This document shows positions 43,490 through 51,346 of a stretch of 64,000 nt of DNA, piece by piece. This DNA is from Thiemannella venezuelensis (GTDB lineage: Bacteria > Actinomycetota > Actinomycetes > Streptosporangiales > Streptosporangiaceae). Location: contig NZ_JACHJJ010000015.1 in the NCBI RefSeq assembly GCF_014203605.1, positions 1-64,000 on the forward strand, written 5' to 3'. The position numbers and the translations under genes are program-made. The notes beneath the pieces were generated by a model. The model saw only the letters and a list, made by a program, of their open reading frames with translations. It was not told the origin of the DNA and ran no database searches. The first letter of the stretch is position 1. Every line of letters begins with the position of its first letter.

Positions 43490-44131
43490 CTACTGGGCGG
43501 GTGCCATGGGCGGGGTCTGCATGCCGAGGGCGGCCATGGCGGCCTGCGCTTCGGCGGTCATCTGGCCGGGCGCGGCGGGCTGGGGGACGGGGAGGGCGGC
43601 CGGGGCCGGGGCCTGCGGGATGGGCTGGGCGGCGACGGCGGGCGCACCGCTGGGGTAGCCGACCGGCGCGACGGGGGCCGCCTGCGGGACGGCCTGGGGG
43701 AGCGGAGCGACCGGCGCGGGGGCCGGGGCGGCGGGGGCGAAGCTGGGCGCGGTCTGGAACGGGTTGCCGCCGACGTTGTTGAGGTACTGGGTGGCGTAGG
43801 CGGCGTCCTGCTCCGTGTACGGCTGCAGGATGTACGGCGCGGACTGGCCGGGCTTGGCGGTGCCCTGGCCGAGCCGGGCCAGCACCGGGTCCCGGCCGAT
43901 CGAACCGGTCAGGGAGCCGATGAGCGGCTTCTGGAAGAACAGGACGCCGGGCTCCAGGCGCGGCCCGCTCTGGTCGGTGAGGACGACGACGTCGCAGGAG
44001 ATGGCGTCGGAGGTGCCGAACTGGGTGACGATCCCGCTGCGGAGCTCGCGGACGTAGATGAGCAGGAGGTGGCCGACGTGGTCCTTGGCGCGGAAGTCGC
44101 TACCAGCGGACGGCTGAGCGAAGGCGAACAT
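43490..44131 (-). CDS. Possible single-strand-binding-like replication accessory protein
   Basis: The 213-residue protein has a beta-rich N-terminal half (AKDHVGHLLLIYVRELRSGIVTQFGTSDAISCDVVVLTDQSGP), compatible with an OB-type fold, followed by an Ala/Pro-rich disordered half as in SSB tails. It is next to the primase gene. No SSB signature tip is seen. An array of 10-bp repeats lies 57-96 bases upstream of the start, so it is probably a regulated promoter. Confidence 0.5.
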   Translation of the reverse strand: MFAFAQPSAGSDFRAKDHVGHLLLIYVRELRSGIVTQFGTSDAISCDVVVLTDQSGPRLEPGVLFFQKPLIGSLTGSIGRDPVLARLGQGTAKPGQSAPYILQPYTEQDAAYATQYLNNVGGNPFQTAPSFAPAAPAPAPVAPLPQAVPQAAPVAPVGYPSGAPAVAAQPIPQAPAPAALPVPQPAAPGQMTAEAQAAMAALGMQTPPMAPAQ

Positions 44132-44187
44132 GGTGATCCTTTCGAAGATCCGTGGTGTTCCGGGATCCTGTGATCCGATACAGGAAA

Positions 44188-44227
44188 TGGTACAGAGTGA
44201 ATCATAGTGAAGCAATATGGAGCAGGG
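44188..44227 (+). promoter_or_regulatory. 10-bp direct-repeat array A (4 units)
   Basis: Units TGGTACAGAG, TGAATCATAG, TGAAGCAATA, TGGAGCAGGG follow one another without gaps, consensus YGRANCANNN. The array is upstream of the leftward gene at 43,490-44,131. The same units occur at 47.8 and 52.8-53.0 kb. Confidence 0.75.
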
Positions 44228-44242
44228 AAGTGGAGCGGCGAG

Positions 44243-45019
44243 TTACGCGCCGGGGCAGCCGCGGGACAGGTCCGTGGAACCGGGCAGGAACCAGGGGCAG
44301 AACATGCAGTACGACTCGGTGGCGGGGATCAGCGCCCAGTTGGCAGGGGTCTCTTCCGGGTCGAGCGCGTACACGACCAGCTTGAGGTTGTCGAGCCGGT
44401 CAAGTGCGTCGATGGCGGCCTGCCGGTTATACGGCGCGCTCCACACGTGCAGGCCGTCGATGCGGCCCGTCCTGGGCAGGAAGACGATGGTGACGTTGTC
44501 GACCGGCTCGCCGGCCTGCTCCTGGCCGTGCCCGTAGATGTGGCCTTGGGTCTCGTACTGGGGGCCGGGCCCGTTCTTCCGGTACTTGTCGAGCTGCTTG
44601 TCGCCGACGACTTTCCAGTCGATGACGGAGCGGACGGCCGGGTCGCGGTCGAACAGGTCGCTGTGGCCGTAGATGTTGTCGCGGATGTGGAGCCGCTGCT
44701 CGATGAGGTACCGCTGCCAGCCGAGCCGCTGGTTCTCCGCCTCGTAGGTCTGCTCCATCCAGGCGTGGACGGCGGTGCCGACGATGGATGCCCACGGGTC
44801 TGAGCTGGTGTTGACCTGGTCCCAGTCGAGGAGCTTGTAGGCGAGGCGGCGGAGGCAGGGGGTGCCGATCTCGGAGGGGCCGATGGCGGTCTGCCGGGAC
44901 CTGGGCGCGTTGGCGCTGGCCTGCTTGACGGTGGTGACGACGCCTGTGGCGATGGTGGCGGCGAGGCCGGACAGGGGCTGGGTGGCCCAGCCCGCGTCCG
45001 GCTGCGAGAAGCCCGTCAC
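44243..45019 (-). CDS. Cas4/RecB-like PD-(D/E)XK nuclease
   Basis: The 258-residue protein has nuclease core YGHSDLFDRDPAVRSVIDWKVVG (Asp and D-x-K), with upstream HAWMEQ and a downstream QYETQGHIYGHG helix. Cys in GTPCLRR and CMFCPWF, CPGA near the C-terminus suit a Cas4-type iron-sulfur cluster. It probably processes DNA ends in phage recombination; no CRISPR genes are nearby. Confidence 0.82.
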   Translation of the reverse strand: MTGFSQPDAGWATQPLSGLAATIATGVVTTVKQASANAPRSRQTAIGPSEIGTPCLRRLAYKLLDWDQVNTSSDPWASIVGTAVHAWMEQTYEAENQRLGWQRYLIEQRLHIRDNIYGHSDLFDRDPAVRSVIDWKVVGDKQLDKYRKNGPGPQYETQGHIYGHGQEQAGEPVDNVTIVFLPRTGRIDGLHVWSAPYNRQAAIDALDRLDNLKLVVYALDPEETPANWALIPATESYCMFCPWFLPGSTDLSRGCPGA

Positions 45020-45369
45020 GCCAGCGCCTCGATGGTGAACTGGCCGCCGGAGTTGACCCCACAGAGGATCGCGCCGGTCATGGCCTCCAGGTCCACGACC
45101 ACGTCGACGTCCTGCGAGAGCAGGTACTTGCGAGCGTCGTCGTAGACCAGCTCGGCGAGGTGGTCAGCACCGGCAGCGACGACCACCAGGGGCGGGATGT
45201 CCCGGCGGCGACCGACCCGCCTGTAGGTCACCCGGTACTGGGCCTGTGCGGGCCGGGTCTCGTCGAGGTGGGCGTCGATGGACGGCGTCTCGATCTGCTC
45301 GGCGAACTCGCGCACGGGCGGCGGGGTGAGGGTGACCCGGTTCAACTCCATGCTGATGCTCTCGGCCAC
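45016..45369 (-). CDS. Small protein in recombination operon, unknown function
   Basis: The 117-residue protein (YRVTYRRVGRRRDIPPLVVVAAGADHLAELVYDDARKYLLSQDVDVVVDLEAM) overlaps the nuclease gene by four bases. No domain recognised. Confidence 0.6.
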   Translation of the reverse strand: MAESISMELNRVTLTPPPVREFAEQIETPSIDAHLDETRPAQAQYRVTYRRVGRRRDIPPLVVVAAGADHLAELVYDDARKYLLSQDVDVVVDLEAMTGAILCGVNSGGQFTIEALA

Positions 45370-45371
45370 GG

Positions 45372-45593
45372 CTACCTCCGTTCGTTGATGATCTGGGCGA
45401 GGAACACCACGACCATGACCGGCCAGAACACGCTGTACGCGACCAGAAGCAGCGCTATGAACACGCCCCGGGACATGCCGGGAGGGGTCAGCCTGTCGGC
45501 GACGTACGGCCGGAGGATCAGGGCGGCGGCGATGACGGCGAGCCAGCCGTACGCGCCGAGCACGTAGACGGCGGCCAGCGGATGCTCAGGCAC
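45372..45593 (-). CDS. Small two-helix membrane protein
   Basis: The 73-residue protein has hydrophobic segments VYVLGAYGWLAVIAAALIL and GVFIALLLVAYSVFWPVMVVVFLA. The GTG at 45591-45593 has a GGAGG site at correct spacing. An earlier GTG overlapping the helicase stop is too close to it. Confidence 0.6.
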   Translation of the reverse strand: MPEHPLAAVYVLGAYGWLAVIAAALILRPYVADRLTPPGMSRGVFIALLLVAYSVFWPVMVVVFLAQIINERR

Positions 45594-45595
45594 CG

Positions 45596-47446
45596 TCACC
45601 CCTCCAGGATCTTGAAGGGGCGGGCGGCCGTCTTCGTCGTCAGGAACGCCTCGTAAATGTCGGGCCGCTCGGACTGGAGCCGCTTGACGTCGACCGTGAT
45701 GGCGGGCTTGGACGGCTTCCACGACACGGCCGGGCGGCCGTGCACGGTGGCCTCCTCCATGCCGCGCGCCGCCAGATGGTCCTTGATCTTCTCGACGGCC
45801 GCGTTCTCGACGTCGGCCCACTTCGCCTTGTTGGCCTTGGCCTCCTTGGCGAGGTCGAGCCAGCCGATCAGGTCCGCGGGCAGGTCGGTGGCGATCGGCT
45901 CCGGGTCCGGCACCAGGGTGTCGAAGAGGCCGTCGTTGACGACGCTGGGCAAGGTGGGCGTCTCCCCAGCGCGGCCCGGGAGTGCGAACGGGTCCAGGGC
46001 CTGCCGGGCGCGGGTGACGGCCACGTACGTGAGCATCGCCTCCGAGGAGATGAGCTGGCCCGTCTTCGGGTCGTACGGGTCGGAGAAGTCAGCGGCCAAC
46101 CTCACCGTCGACCACTCGCGGCCCTTCGCCTTGTGCGCCGTGCTCACCACGATGTCGGCGGCGTCCTCGGTGACGAGCTGGTCGACGACCCGCATGATCC
46201 GCTCCGGCCCATGCGAGTCGATGAGCTTGACGAGCACCTTCAGGTCGGCGCCACCGGAGTCGTGCTCGGCGTAGTCGCGGACCTCCTGCCAGGACGCGAA
46301 CGCCATCAACTCGGGATGCTCGGTCGACCTGCCCGCCCGCAGGTCCTGGCAGGCCTTCGCCAGGCGCCGGATGTCGTCGCCTCCGCCGACCAGGGCGGGC
46401 CGGTGGCCGGCGCCGAGGGCGGCGATGACCTGTCCGACCGCGCCCGCGTTGGTGCGGCAGAGGACGGCGGCCGGGGCGGGGATCCGCTCGACCCGGGAGT
46501 CCATGGCCGGGTTCCCGGCGAGACGGAGCGGCGCGTTGAGCAGCTGCAGCCACTCGTTCGCCTCGTCAGCGATTCGCTGCCCGAACCGGAACGACTGCGA
46601 CAGGCGCAGCCGGGCCCCGTCGAAGGAAGCCATGGCGTCGACGGCGCCCCGCCAGCCGTAGATGGCCTGGGAGGAGTCACCGACGAGGATCTTCTGCGCG
46701 GCCTGGTTCTCGACGATCTGCGCGATGACCGGGTTGGCGTCCTGCGCCTCGTCCAAGAAGATCATGTCACCGGGCAGGGTGGGCTCGTGCATCGCCCACA
46801 TTTTCAGGTAGTGGTCGTGCTGAAACTTGAGGCTCCCGTTGACCCGGGTCAGGTCGTCCCACGCTTTGAGAGCGAGCGGCACGATCTCCCGACGCAGGGC
46901 GGCCATGACGACCGGGTCCTCCAGGCCGGGCACGGACGGCACGTGGTACATCTCCGGCTCGACCTCGGCGGAGTGGCAGAACCGGGCCACGGTGTCCATG
47001 ACGAGGCGGGCGACCTTCACGGAGGTGAGGGCGTGCGCACCGAGGTCCAGGACGGCCGGGATGCCGAGGATCCTGGCGACCTGCCGGGCCGGGACGCGGG
47101 GCCCGTTGAGCCGGTCCGCGTACTGGTGGCCGACGGCCCGGAACGCGAGGCTGTGCGCGGTGGAGCACTGCACGGTGTGCGGGAAACTCGCCGCGGCGTC
47201 GGTCGCGATGGCCTTGTTGTAGGCCAGGTACAGCATGCGGTAGTTCGGCCGGGCCGCCGCCACCATCTTCAACGTGCTGGTCTTGCCGGTGCCGGCTCCG
47301 GCCTCGATGACGAGGTCCTGGCTGGTGGTCGCGGCGTCGAGGATGGCGGCCTGCTCCGGGGTGGGCGGGTGGTCGAACACCGGTGGCGCCACGGGGACGG
47401 CCGGTGCGGGCGGGGCGTAGGCGGCCCCGGGCTGGGTGAACATCAA
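45596..47446 (-). CDS. UvrD/Rep-like SF1 helicase
   Basis: The protein is 616 residues. Walker A EAGAGTGKTS (about 48-57), motif II FLDEAQDANP (about 235), motif III VGDSSQAIYGWRGA, and motif V/VI STAHKAKGREW and YVAVTRARQALDP are all visible. It probably acts with the Cas4-like nuclease in recombination or replication restart. The C-terminal 100 residues (IGWLDLAKEAKANKAKW onward) are phage-specific. Confidence 0.9.
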   Translation of the reverse strand: MMFTQPGAAYAPPAPAVPVAPPVFDHPPTPEQAAILDAATTSQDLVIEAGAGTGKTSTLKMVAAARPNYRMLYLAYNKAIATDAAASFPHTVQCSTAHSLAFRAVGHQYADRLNGPRVPARQVARILGIPAVLDLGAHALTSVKVARLVMDTVARFCHSAEVEPEMYHVPSVPGLEDPVVMAALRREIVPLALKAWDDLTRVNGSLKFQHDHYLKMWAMHEPTLPGDMIFLDEAQDANPVIAQIVENQAAQKILVGDSSQAIYGWRGAVDAMASFDGARLRLSQSFRFGQRIADEANEWLQLLNAPLRLAGNPAMDSRVERIPAPAAVLCRTNAGAVGQVIAALGAGHRPALVGGGDDIRRLAKACQDLRAGRSTEHPELMAFASWQEVRDYAEHDSGGADLKVLVKLIDSHGPERIMRVVDQLVTEDAADIVVSTAHKAKGREWSTVRLAADFSDPYDPKTGQLISSEAMLTYVAVTRARQALDPFALPGRAGETPTLPSVVNDGLFDTLVPDPEPIATDLPADLIGWLDLAKEAKANKAKWADVENAAVEKIKDHLAARGMEEATVHGRPAVSWKPSKPAITVDVKRLQSERPDIYEAFLTTKTAARPFKILEG

Positions 47447-47546
47447 AGGGAACTCCTAGGTGGGGCTGAGGGTCTGGCGTTCCGTGGAACCACCCCTCCT
47501 CCCGCCGTCGGGGGTCGGGGGGAGGAGGAGTGGCTCGGACGCAACG

Positions 47547-47744
47547 TCAGCGGGCCAGCTCGGCGAGGGCGACGGCGTGGCCGGGCTCGGAGTCGTGCAG
47601 GCCCTGCAGCACGACGTAGGCGCGCGCCTCGACCTCGGTGCCGTAGTAACGGACCTGCCGCACGAACCGGCTCTGGCGGTCGTAGGCGTTGATGCGCTGG
47701 ACGGCGCGGCCGGGGCGGACGATCTCGGCGGGGATGGTGTTCAC
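47547..47744 (-). CDS. Small early protein
   Basis: The 65-residue protein (VNTIPAEIVRPGRAVQRINAYDRQSRFVRQVRYYGTEVEARAYVVLQ) starts at the GTG at 47742-47744, directly downstream of repeat array B. Function unknown. It may be the first gene of a separately promoted unit including the helicase. Confidence 0.6.
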   Translation of the reverse strand: MNTIPAEIVRPGRAVQRINAYDRQSRFVRQVRYYGTEVEARAYVVLQGLHDSEPGHAVALAELAR

Positions 47745-47762
47745 GGGGTGCCTCCGCAGGTG

Positions 47763-47828
47763 GGATGCTTCGTTCTGCTCCACTTCAATGTATCAAAGTG
47801 GAGCAGAGTGAAGCAATATGAATCACCT
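47763..47828. promoter_or_regulatory. 10-bp direct-repeat array B, two orientations
   Basis: Four plus-strand units (47789-47828: TGTATCAAAG, TGGAGCAGAG, TGAAGCAATA, TGAATCACCT) and two minus-strand units (47763-47782: TGGAGCAGAA, CGAAGCATCC) lie back to back, six bases apart. Halves also form an 11-bp inverted repeat CTGCTCCACTT/AAGTGGAGCAG. It sits just upstream of the gene starting at 47744. Confidence 0.75.
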
Positions 47829-47851
47829 AGGGAAAACCGGACATTCGTGGG

Positions 47852-48244
47852 CTACGGGATGTGAATCTTGTAGAGGCGCAGGTTCGCCGCCTGCAGCTCC
47901 TCCACCCGCAGGGCGAGCGCATCCGCCCGCGCCCGCTCCCGCAGCACCTCCGCGGTCGGCGACGTCGACCGGGCCGGCGGCAGCACCGTCAGCTTGTCGA
48001 GCGCCGACGCCTCCCGCTCGCCGAGCAGCGCCTCCAGCTCGCGGATCCGCGCCGCCGTCAGCTCATAGGAGGCCCGCTCCCTGTCGATCTGCTGGCCGAG
48101 CCGCACCCGCGCCGCCTGCTCCCGATCCAACCGCTCGCCGAGCTCCGCCGCCTCCGACACCAGACCCTCCAGCTCCCGCACCCGGGCCCGCAGCCGCTGC
48201 ATTTCGGTGGCCGGGTCGCCGGCGAACCAGTCCCGCAGGCCCAT
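47852..48244 (-). CDS. Coiled-coil early protein
   Basis: This 130-residue protein is nearly all heptads (EMQRLRARVRELEGLVSEAAELGERLDREQAARVRLGQQI). Start overlaps the preceding stop by one base (TGATG). Function unknown. Confidence 0.65.
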   Translation of the reverse strand: MGLRDWFAGDPATEMQRLRARVRELEGLVSEAAELGERLDREQAARVRLGQQIDRERASYELTAARIRELEALLGEREASALDKLTVLPPARSTSPTAEVLRERARADALALRVEELQAANLRLYKIHIP

Positions 48245-48681
48245 CACGACGCCTCCTTCTCTGCTTCCCTCCGGAGCGCGTCCGTGGCCCGGCACATCCG
48301 ACACGTTGTCTCCCGCCCGCCCGAGACCTTCGCGTTCTTCGCGAACTGGCCGAGATCCTTCTCCCGCCGGCACCGGGAGCAGACCCGCGTCGTCGTCCGG
48401 GGCTCGACGACGCCGAGCTGCTCCAGCACCTCCCGGGCGGCCGCGACGTCCCGCTCGTGCGCCTCGACCCGGCACAGCGCGGCGCCGTCGGCGAGCCGCG
48501 GGCAGTCGTGCCGGGCGAGAGCGATGCGCACGACGACGACCGCCGCGCCCTGCTTCTCTGCCGCCTCGTGCTGCTCCCAACGGGACGGGGCGAGCACCGC
48601 CGCCGACCGGTCGAACATGTCCTGGCCAAGCGACGACTTCTGCGTCCTGGCCGCTGCTGCGACCTGCCAGTCAAGAGCCAC
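48244..48681 (-). CDS. Zinc-ribbon protein (HNH-associated type)
   Basis: The 145-residue protein has C-terminal CSRCRREKDLGQFAKNAKVSGGRETTCRMC, a four-Cys zinc ribbon of the kind that precedes HNH nucleases, but no HNH motif follows. GTG start at 48679-48681. Confidence 0.65.
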   Translation of the reverse strand: MALDWQVAAAARTQKSSLGQDMFDRSAAVLAPSRWEQHEAAEKQGAAVVVVRIALARHDCPRLADGAALCRVEAHERDVAAAREVLEQLGVVEPRTTTRVCSRCRREKDLGQFAKNAKVSGGRETTCRMCRATDALRREAEKEAS

Positions 48682-48692
48682 CGTGACCCCTC

Positions 48693-49412
48693 TCAGCTCT
48701 GCCGGATCGGCATGACCAGGTACCGGAGCTCCGGATCCACGCCCGGCGGCACGAACAGCATCGGCCGATGCGGATCGTTCATCCCGACTCGGGCCCGCGA
48801 GGAGAAGGCGGCGAACGCGTTGAGCAGATAGGCGGGCATCGCCGCGATCTCGAACGGCTCCCCGTCGTAGTCGACGTCGACGACCTCCTGGCCGCGCCCG
48901 ACCTCGCCGCCGCCCGCGGACACGGTCAGCTCCCGGGGAGCGAACCGCAGCCGGACAGGAGTCGCCCGCTCCGCGACGAGGGCGACGCGCCGGATCGCGG
49001 CGGCCAGCTCGGCGACGTTGTCCAGCGTCGCCCACTTCTCACACTCGAAATCGAGCAGCTTCCGCCATTTCGGGTATTCGGGGTCGAGAAGCCGGAACGT
49101 CGTCCGACGGTCGGCGGCGGAGACCGCGACCATCCCGTCCGTGATGTGCAGGTAGACGTCCCCGGCCGGGAGGGCTTTGGCGACCTCGGCGAGGACCCGG
49201 CCCGGCAGCAGCACCAGGCCGTCGTCGGCCACATCCGCGGGAACCGTGCAGCGGCGGCTGGTGTCATAGTCGAACGCAGCCAGGGCGAGTTCCCCGTCGA
49301 CCGCTTCGAGCCGGATCCCGTTGAGGACGGGGTGGGGGGAGGATCGGGGGAGTGCGTGAGCGGTCCAGGCGACCGCCTCCGCGAACGCTCCCGCGTTAAT
49401 CGTGATCTTCAT
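48693..49412 (-). CDS. DnaN-like sliding clamp, two-domain form
   Basis: The 239-residue protein is related to DNA polymerase III beta, which normally has three domains and about 370 residues. Domain 1 is visible (residues 1-115, HPVLNGIRLEAVDGELALAAFDYD). It then joins directly to a region like domain 3 (RRVALVAERATPVRLRFAPRELTVSAG, FNPQYLL-like MPAYLLNAFAAF, RYLVMPIRQ at the C-terminus). A two-domain monomer would need to trimerise to form a ring, as PCNA and T4 gp45 do (inference). It presumably tethers a host polymerase. Confidence 0.82.
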   Translation of the reverse strand: MKITINAGAFAEAVAWTAHALPRSSPHPVLNGIRLEAVDGELALAAFDYDTSRRCTVPADVADDGLVLLPGRVLAEVAKALPAGDVYLHITDGMVAVSAADRRTTFRLLDPEYPKWRKLLDFECEKWATLDNVAELAAAIRRVALVAERATPVRLRFAPRELTVSAGGGEVGRGQEVVDVDYDGEPFEIAAMPAYLLNAFAAFSSRARVGMNDPHRPMLFVPPGVDPELRYLVMPIRQS

Positions 49413-49494
49413 GAGGGTCCTCGATGTCGTCGATGGTGAGCCGACCAGGGAGCTCCGGCATGCCGGGAAGCAGAACCACGCGGAAGTCGTCCAT
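49396..49494 (-). CDS. 32-residue peptide overlapping the clamp start
   Basis: The frame starts at an ATG overlapping the stop of the upstream HTH gene (TGATG at 49,496-49,492) and ends 17 bases inside the clamp gene. It encodes MDDFRVVLLPGMPEL and an acidic end. It may serve mainly to couple translation of the two neighbours. Confidence 0.45.
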   Translation of the reverse strand: MDDFRVVLLPGMPELPGRLTIDDIEDPHEDHD

Positions 49495-49703
49495 CACTTC
49501 TCCAGGGGGACGAGGGCCAGTCGCAGGCCGAGCGCACGCGCCTGCCGGTCCACCTCGGTGAGGCTCGGCACCGTCCCACCGATCTCCCGCCGGGACAGGC
49601 CGACGCCGGTGATGTGGAGGATCTGGCCGAGCGCCTCCTGGCTGAGGTTGAGCTCCCGGCGGCGGTGCTTGAGCCCGACCATGATCGGATGCGGCTTACC
49701 CAC
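49494..49703 (-). CDS. Small XRE-family DNA-binding protein
   Basis: The 69-residue protein has helix-turn-helix HRRRELNLSQEALGQILHITGVGLSRREIGGTVPSLTEVDRQARALG. Overlaps the upstream gene by eight bases. Confidence 0.75.
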   Translation of the reverse strand: MGKPHPIMVGLKHRRRELNLSQEALGQILHITGVGLSRREIGGTVPSLTEVDRQARALGLRLALVPLEK

Positions 49704-49995
49704 AGGTCATCTCCTTCGCAGCGGCCGCGTACCGCTCCACGGTGCGAACCGACACCGACAGCTCCCACGCGATGTACGTCTTCGACCAGCCGAGCCCGGC
49801 CAGCTCCGCGTATTCGGCGCGGCGCTCTCGGGCTGCCTGCCACTCGCCGCCGGTGCCGCGCACCCCGGGGGCAGGCGGACCGTCAGCGGGACGGCCCGCG
49901 GCACGCCACCGGACGGCGCACGACTTCACCCAGCCGTTGGTGTCGTGGTCGCCGGGCCGGCCGCAGCAGGCGCAGGTGATGCGGCGGCTACCCAT
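49696..49995 (-). CDS. Zinc-site protein with C-terminal HTH
   Basis: The 99-residue protein has N-terminal CACCGRPGDHDTNGWVKSC (three Cys and a His) and a C-terminal helix-turn-helix (ELAGLGWSKTYIAWELSVSVRTVERYAAAAKE). Possibly a regulator. Start overlaps the RuvC-like stop. Confidence 0.65.
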   Translation of the reverse strand: MGSRRITCACCGRPGDHDTNGWVKSCAVRWRAAGRPADGPPAPGVRGTGGEWQAARERRAEYAELAGLGWSKTYIAWELSVSVRTVERYAAAAKEMTCG

Positions 49996-50512
49996 GGGCC
50001 ACCGCCGTCGGCCAGGCAACCTTGGCGAGCGCGTCACGCTGTGCCTTCGGGAGGTCGACGACCGGGTGGCCGAGAGCTTCCATCCCGGCGGCGCGCAGCC
50101 AGGCGGCATCCACCTGGTTGTCGTCGCGCAAATCCATGCCGGTCCGCTGGAACAACGCCATCCGCATATCGGCCTTGGTCGCGTTGCCTTTGCCGCTGGC
50201 GTACTTCTTCAAGCTGCTCGGCGGGATGACGGCGTACGGCACACCCCGACCGTCCAGGTGGTAGGCGATCAGCCACCACAGCCCGGCAGCCTCGTGGTGA
50301 CCGGCGCCAGACATGGAGCCGTAGGACGGGCCTTCGATGACGACCAGGTCGACGCCGGTGGTGACGGGCCCCATGACGGCGGAGCAGATCCAGGCCAGGC
50401 GGCCGGTGCCGCGCAGGTCTCCGCAGGTGACGCGTTCGGTGTGGCCGTCGGGGTGGGCGATGCCGGTGGCGGTGAGGCTCGGGTCGACGCCGAGGACACG
50501 GGGAGCCGTCAC
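49988..50512 (-). CDS. RuvC-like Holliday junction resolvase
   Basis: The 174-residue protein has RNase H-fold catalytic sites: LGVDPSLTATGIA (first Asp), VVIEGPSYG (Glu), and DDNQVDAAWLRAAG (C-terminal Asp pair). ATKADMR in the helix before is typical. It resolves branched phage DNA before packaging. GTG start at 50510-50512. Confidence 0.88.
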   Translation of the reverse strand: MTAPRVLGVDPSLTATGIAHPDGHTERVTCGDLRGTGRLAWICSAVMGPVTTGVDLVVIEGPSYGSMSGAGHHEAAGLWWLIAYHLDGRGVPYAVIPPSSLKKYASGKGNATKADMRMALFQRTGMDLRDDNQVDAAWLRAAGMEALGHPVVDLPKAQRDALAKVAWPTAVAHG

Positions 50513-50841
50513 GACGGCCTCCGGTCGATCGCCTCGATCCACGTGCAGCACACCGCAGCGACCTGAACGAGCTCCTCCCGGAGCTTGGCCGGATCCTTCT
50601 CGGCGAGCGCCTCGTAGACCTCCTCGAGGAGAATGCCGTCCCACGCGGTGCGTCCGTCCTTCGCGCGCTGGGCGTTGATCTCCTTCCAGCGCTGAGCGCG
50701 GAATCCGTACTCCACGCCCTCGGCGTAGTTGTTCTCCAGCGGGTCGCGGTCGGGGTGGTTCTGGGGGCCGAACTTGACGAGCTGGCGGGCCCGCTCGGCG
50801 CGGATCAGCCGCTCGATCCGGGTGATGTCCAGGTAGCTCAC
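50509..50841 (-). CDS. MazG-like nucleotide pyrophosphohydrolase
   Basis: The 110-residue protein has ILLEEVYEALAEKDPAKLREELVQVAAVCCTWIEAIDRR, the EExxE...ExxxD-like metal-binding pattern of all-alpha NTP pyrophosphatases. It may hydrolyse (d)NTP or alarmone. Overlaps RuvC gene by four bases. Confidence 0.72.
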   Translation of the reverse strand: MSYLDITRIERLIRAERARQLVKFGPQNHPDRDPLENNYAEGVEYGFRAQRWKEINAQRAKDGRTAWDGILLEEVYEALAEKDPAKLREELVQVAAVCCTWIEAIDRRPS

Positions 50842-51131
50842 TTGCGGGCTCCTTCCAGCCGCCGCGCGACGGCCAGGGCCAGGAACGGGGAGACGGCCAT
50901 GACGGCGAGGGCGGCGGCCTGCCAGAGCGCGGACGGCAACCGCTCCGCGAACTCCAGGACCCGCGGGTCGGCCCACGCGATCGACAGGGTCGCCGCCAGG
51001 TAGGCGGCCAGGAAGCTCGCGGCGGCAGCCCAGGCGCGGTGTCCGTGCCAGCCGCGCCGGTGCGCGATGTAGGTGAGGCGGGCGCCCCCGCACGCAGCGA
51101 GGACGCACACCACCGTCAGCACCGGGATCAC
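50838..51131 (-). CDS. Small multi-pass membrane protein
   Basis: The 97-residue protein has three hydrophobic segments (IPVLTVVCVLAACGGARL, WAAAASFLAAYLAATLSIAWA, WQAAALAVMAVSPFLALAVA). Start GTG at 51129-51131 overlaps the upstream gene end. Function unknown. Confidence 0.6.
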   Translation of the reverse strand: MIPVLTVVCVLAACGGARLTYIAHRRGWHGHRAWAAAASFLAAYLAATLSIAWADPRVLEFAERLPSALWQAAALAVMAVSPFLALAVARRLEGARK

Positions 51132-51346
51132 GACGGCACCGTCCCGGCCGCCGCCTGCCACGCACCGTACTCTGGGTCATCGAAGTGCTCGGCGGCAACA
51201 GGCCCGGTGAGTGCGGTGGCCGCGGCGAGGGCGAGCGTCGCATGCGCCTGGGCCCGCGTCACGTAGCCGTCATACTGCGGAAGCATGCTTCCGCGGGCCT
51301 TCTCCAGGTACTCCTCTGCGGCGCGGTAGTGCTCCGGGCCCGTCAT
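51128..51346 (-). CDS. Small Ala-rich early protein
   Basis: The 72-residue protein (MTGPEHYRAAEEYLEKA, AHATLALAAATALTGP) is of a type frequent in actinobacterial prophages. Overlaps both neighbours by four bases. Function unknown. Confidence 0.65.
   Translation of the reverse strand: MTGPEHYRAAEEYLEKARGSMLPQYDGYVTRAQAHATLALAAATALTGPVAAEHFDDPEYGAWQAAAGTVPS

Noticed and set aside
44243-45019. CRISPR adaptation gene cas4
   Set aside because: The protein is Cas4-like, but no cas1, cas2 or repeat array is present; it sits in a phage recombination operon.
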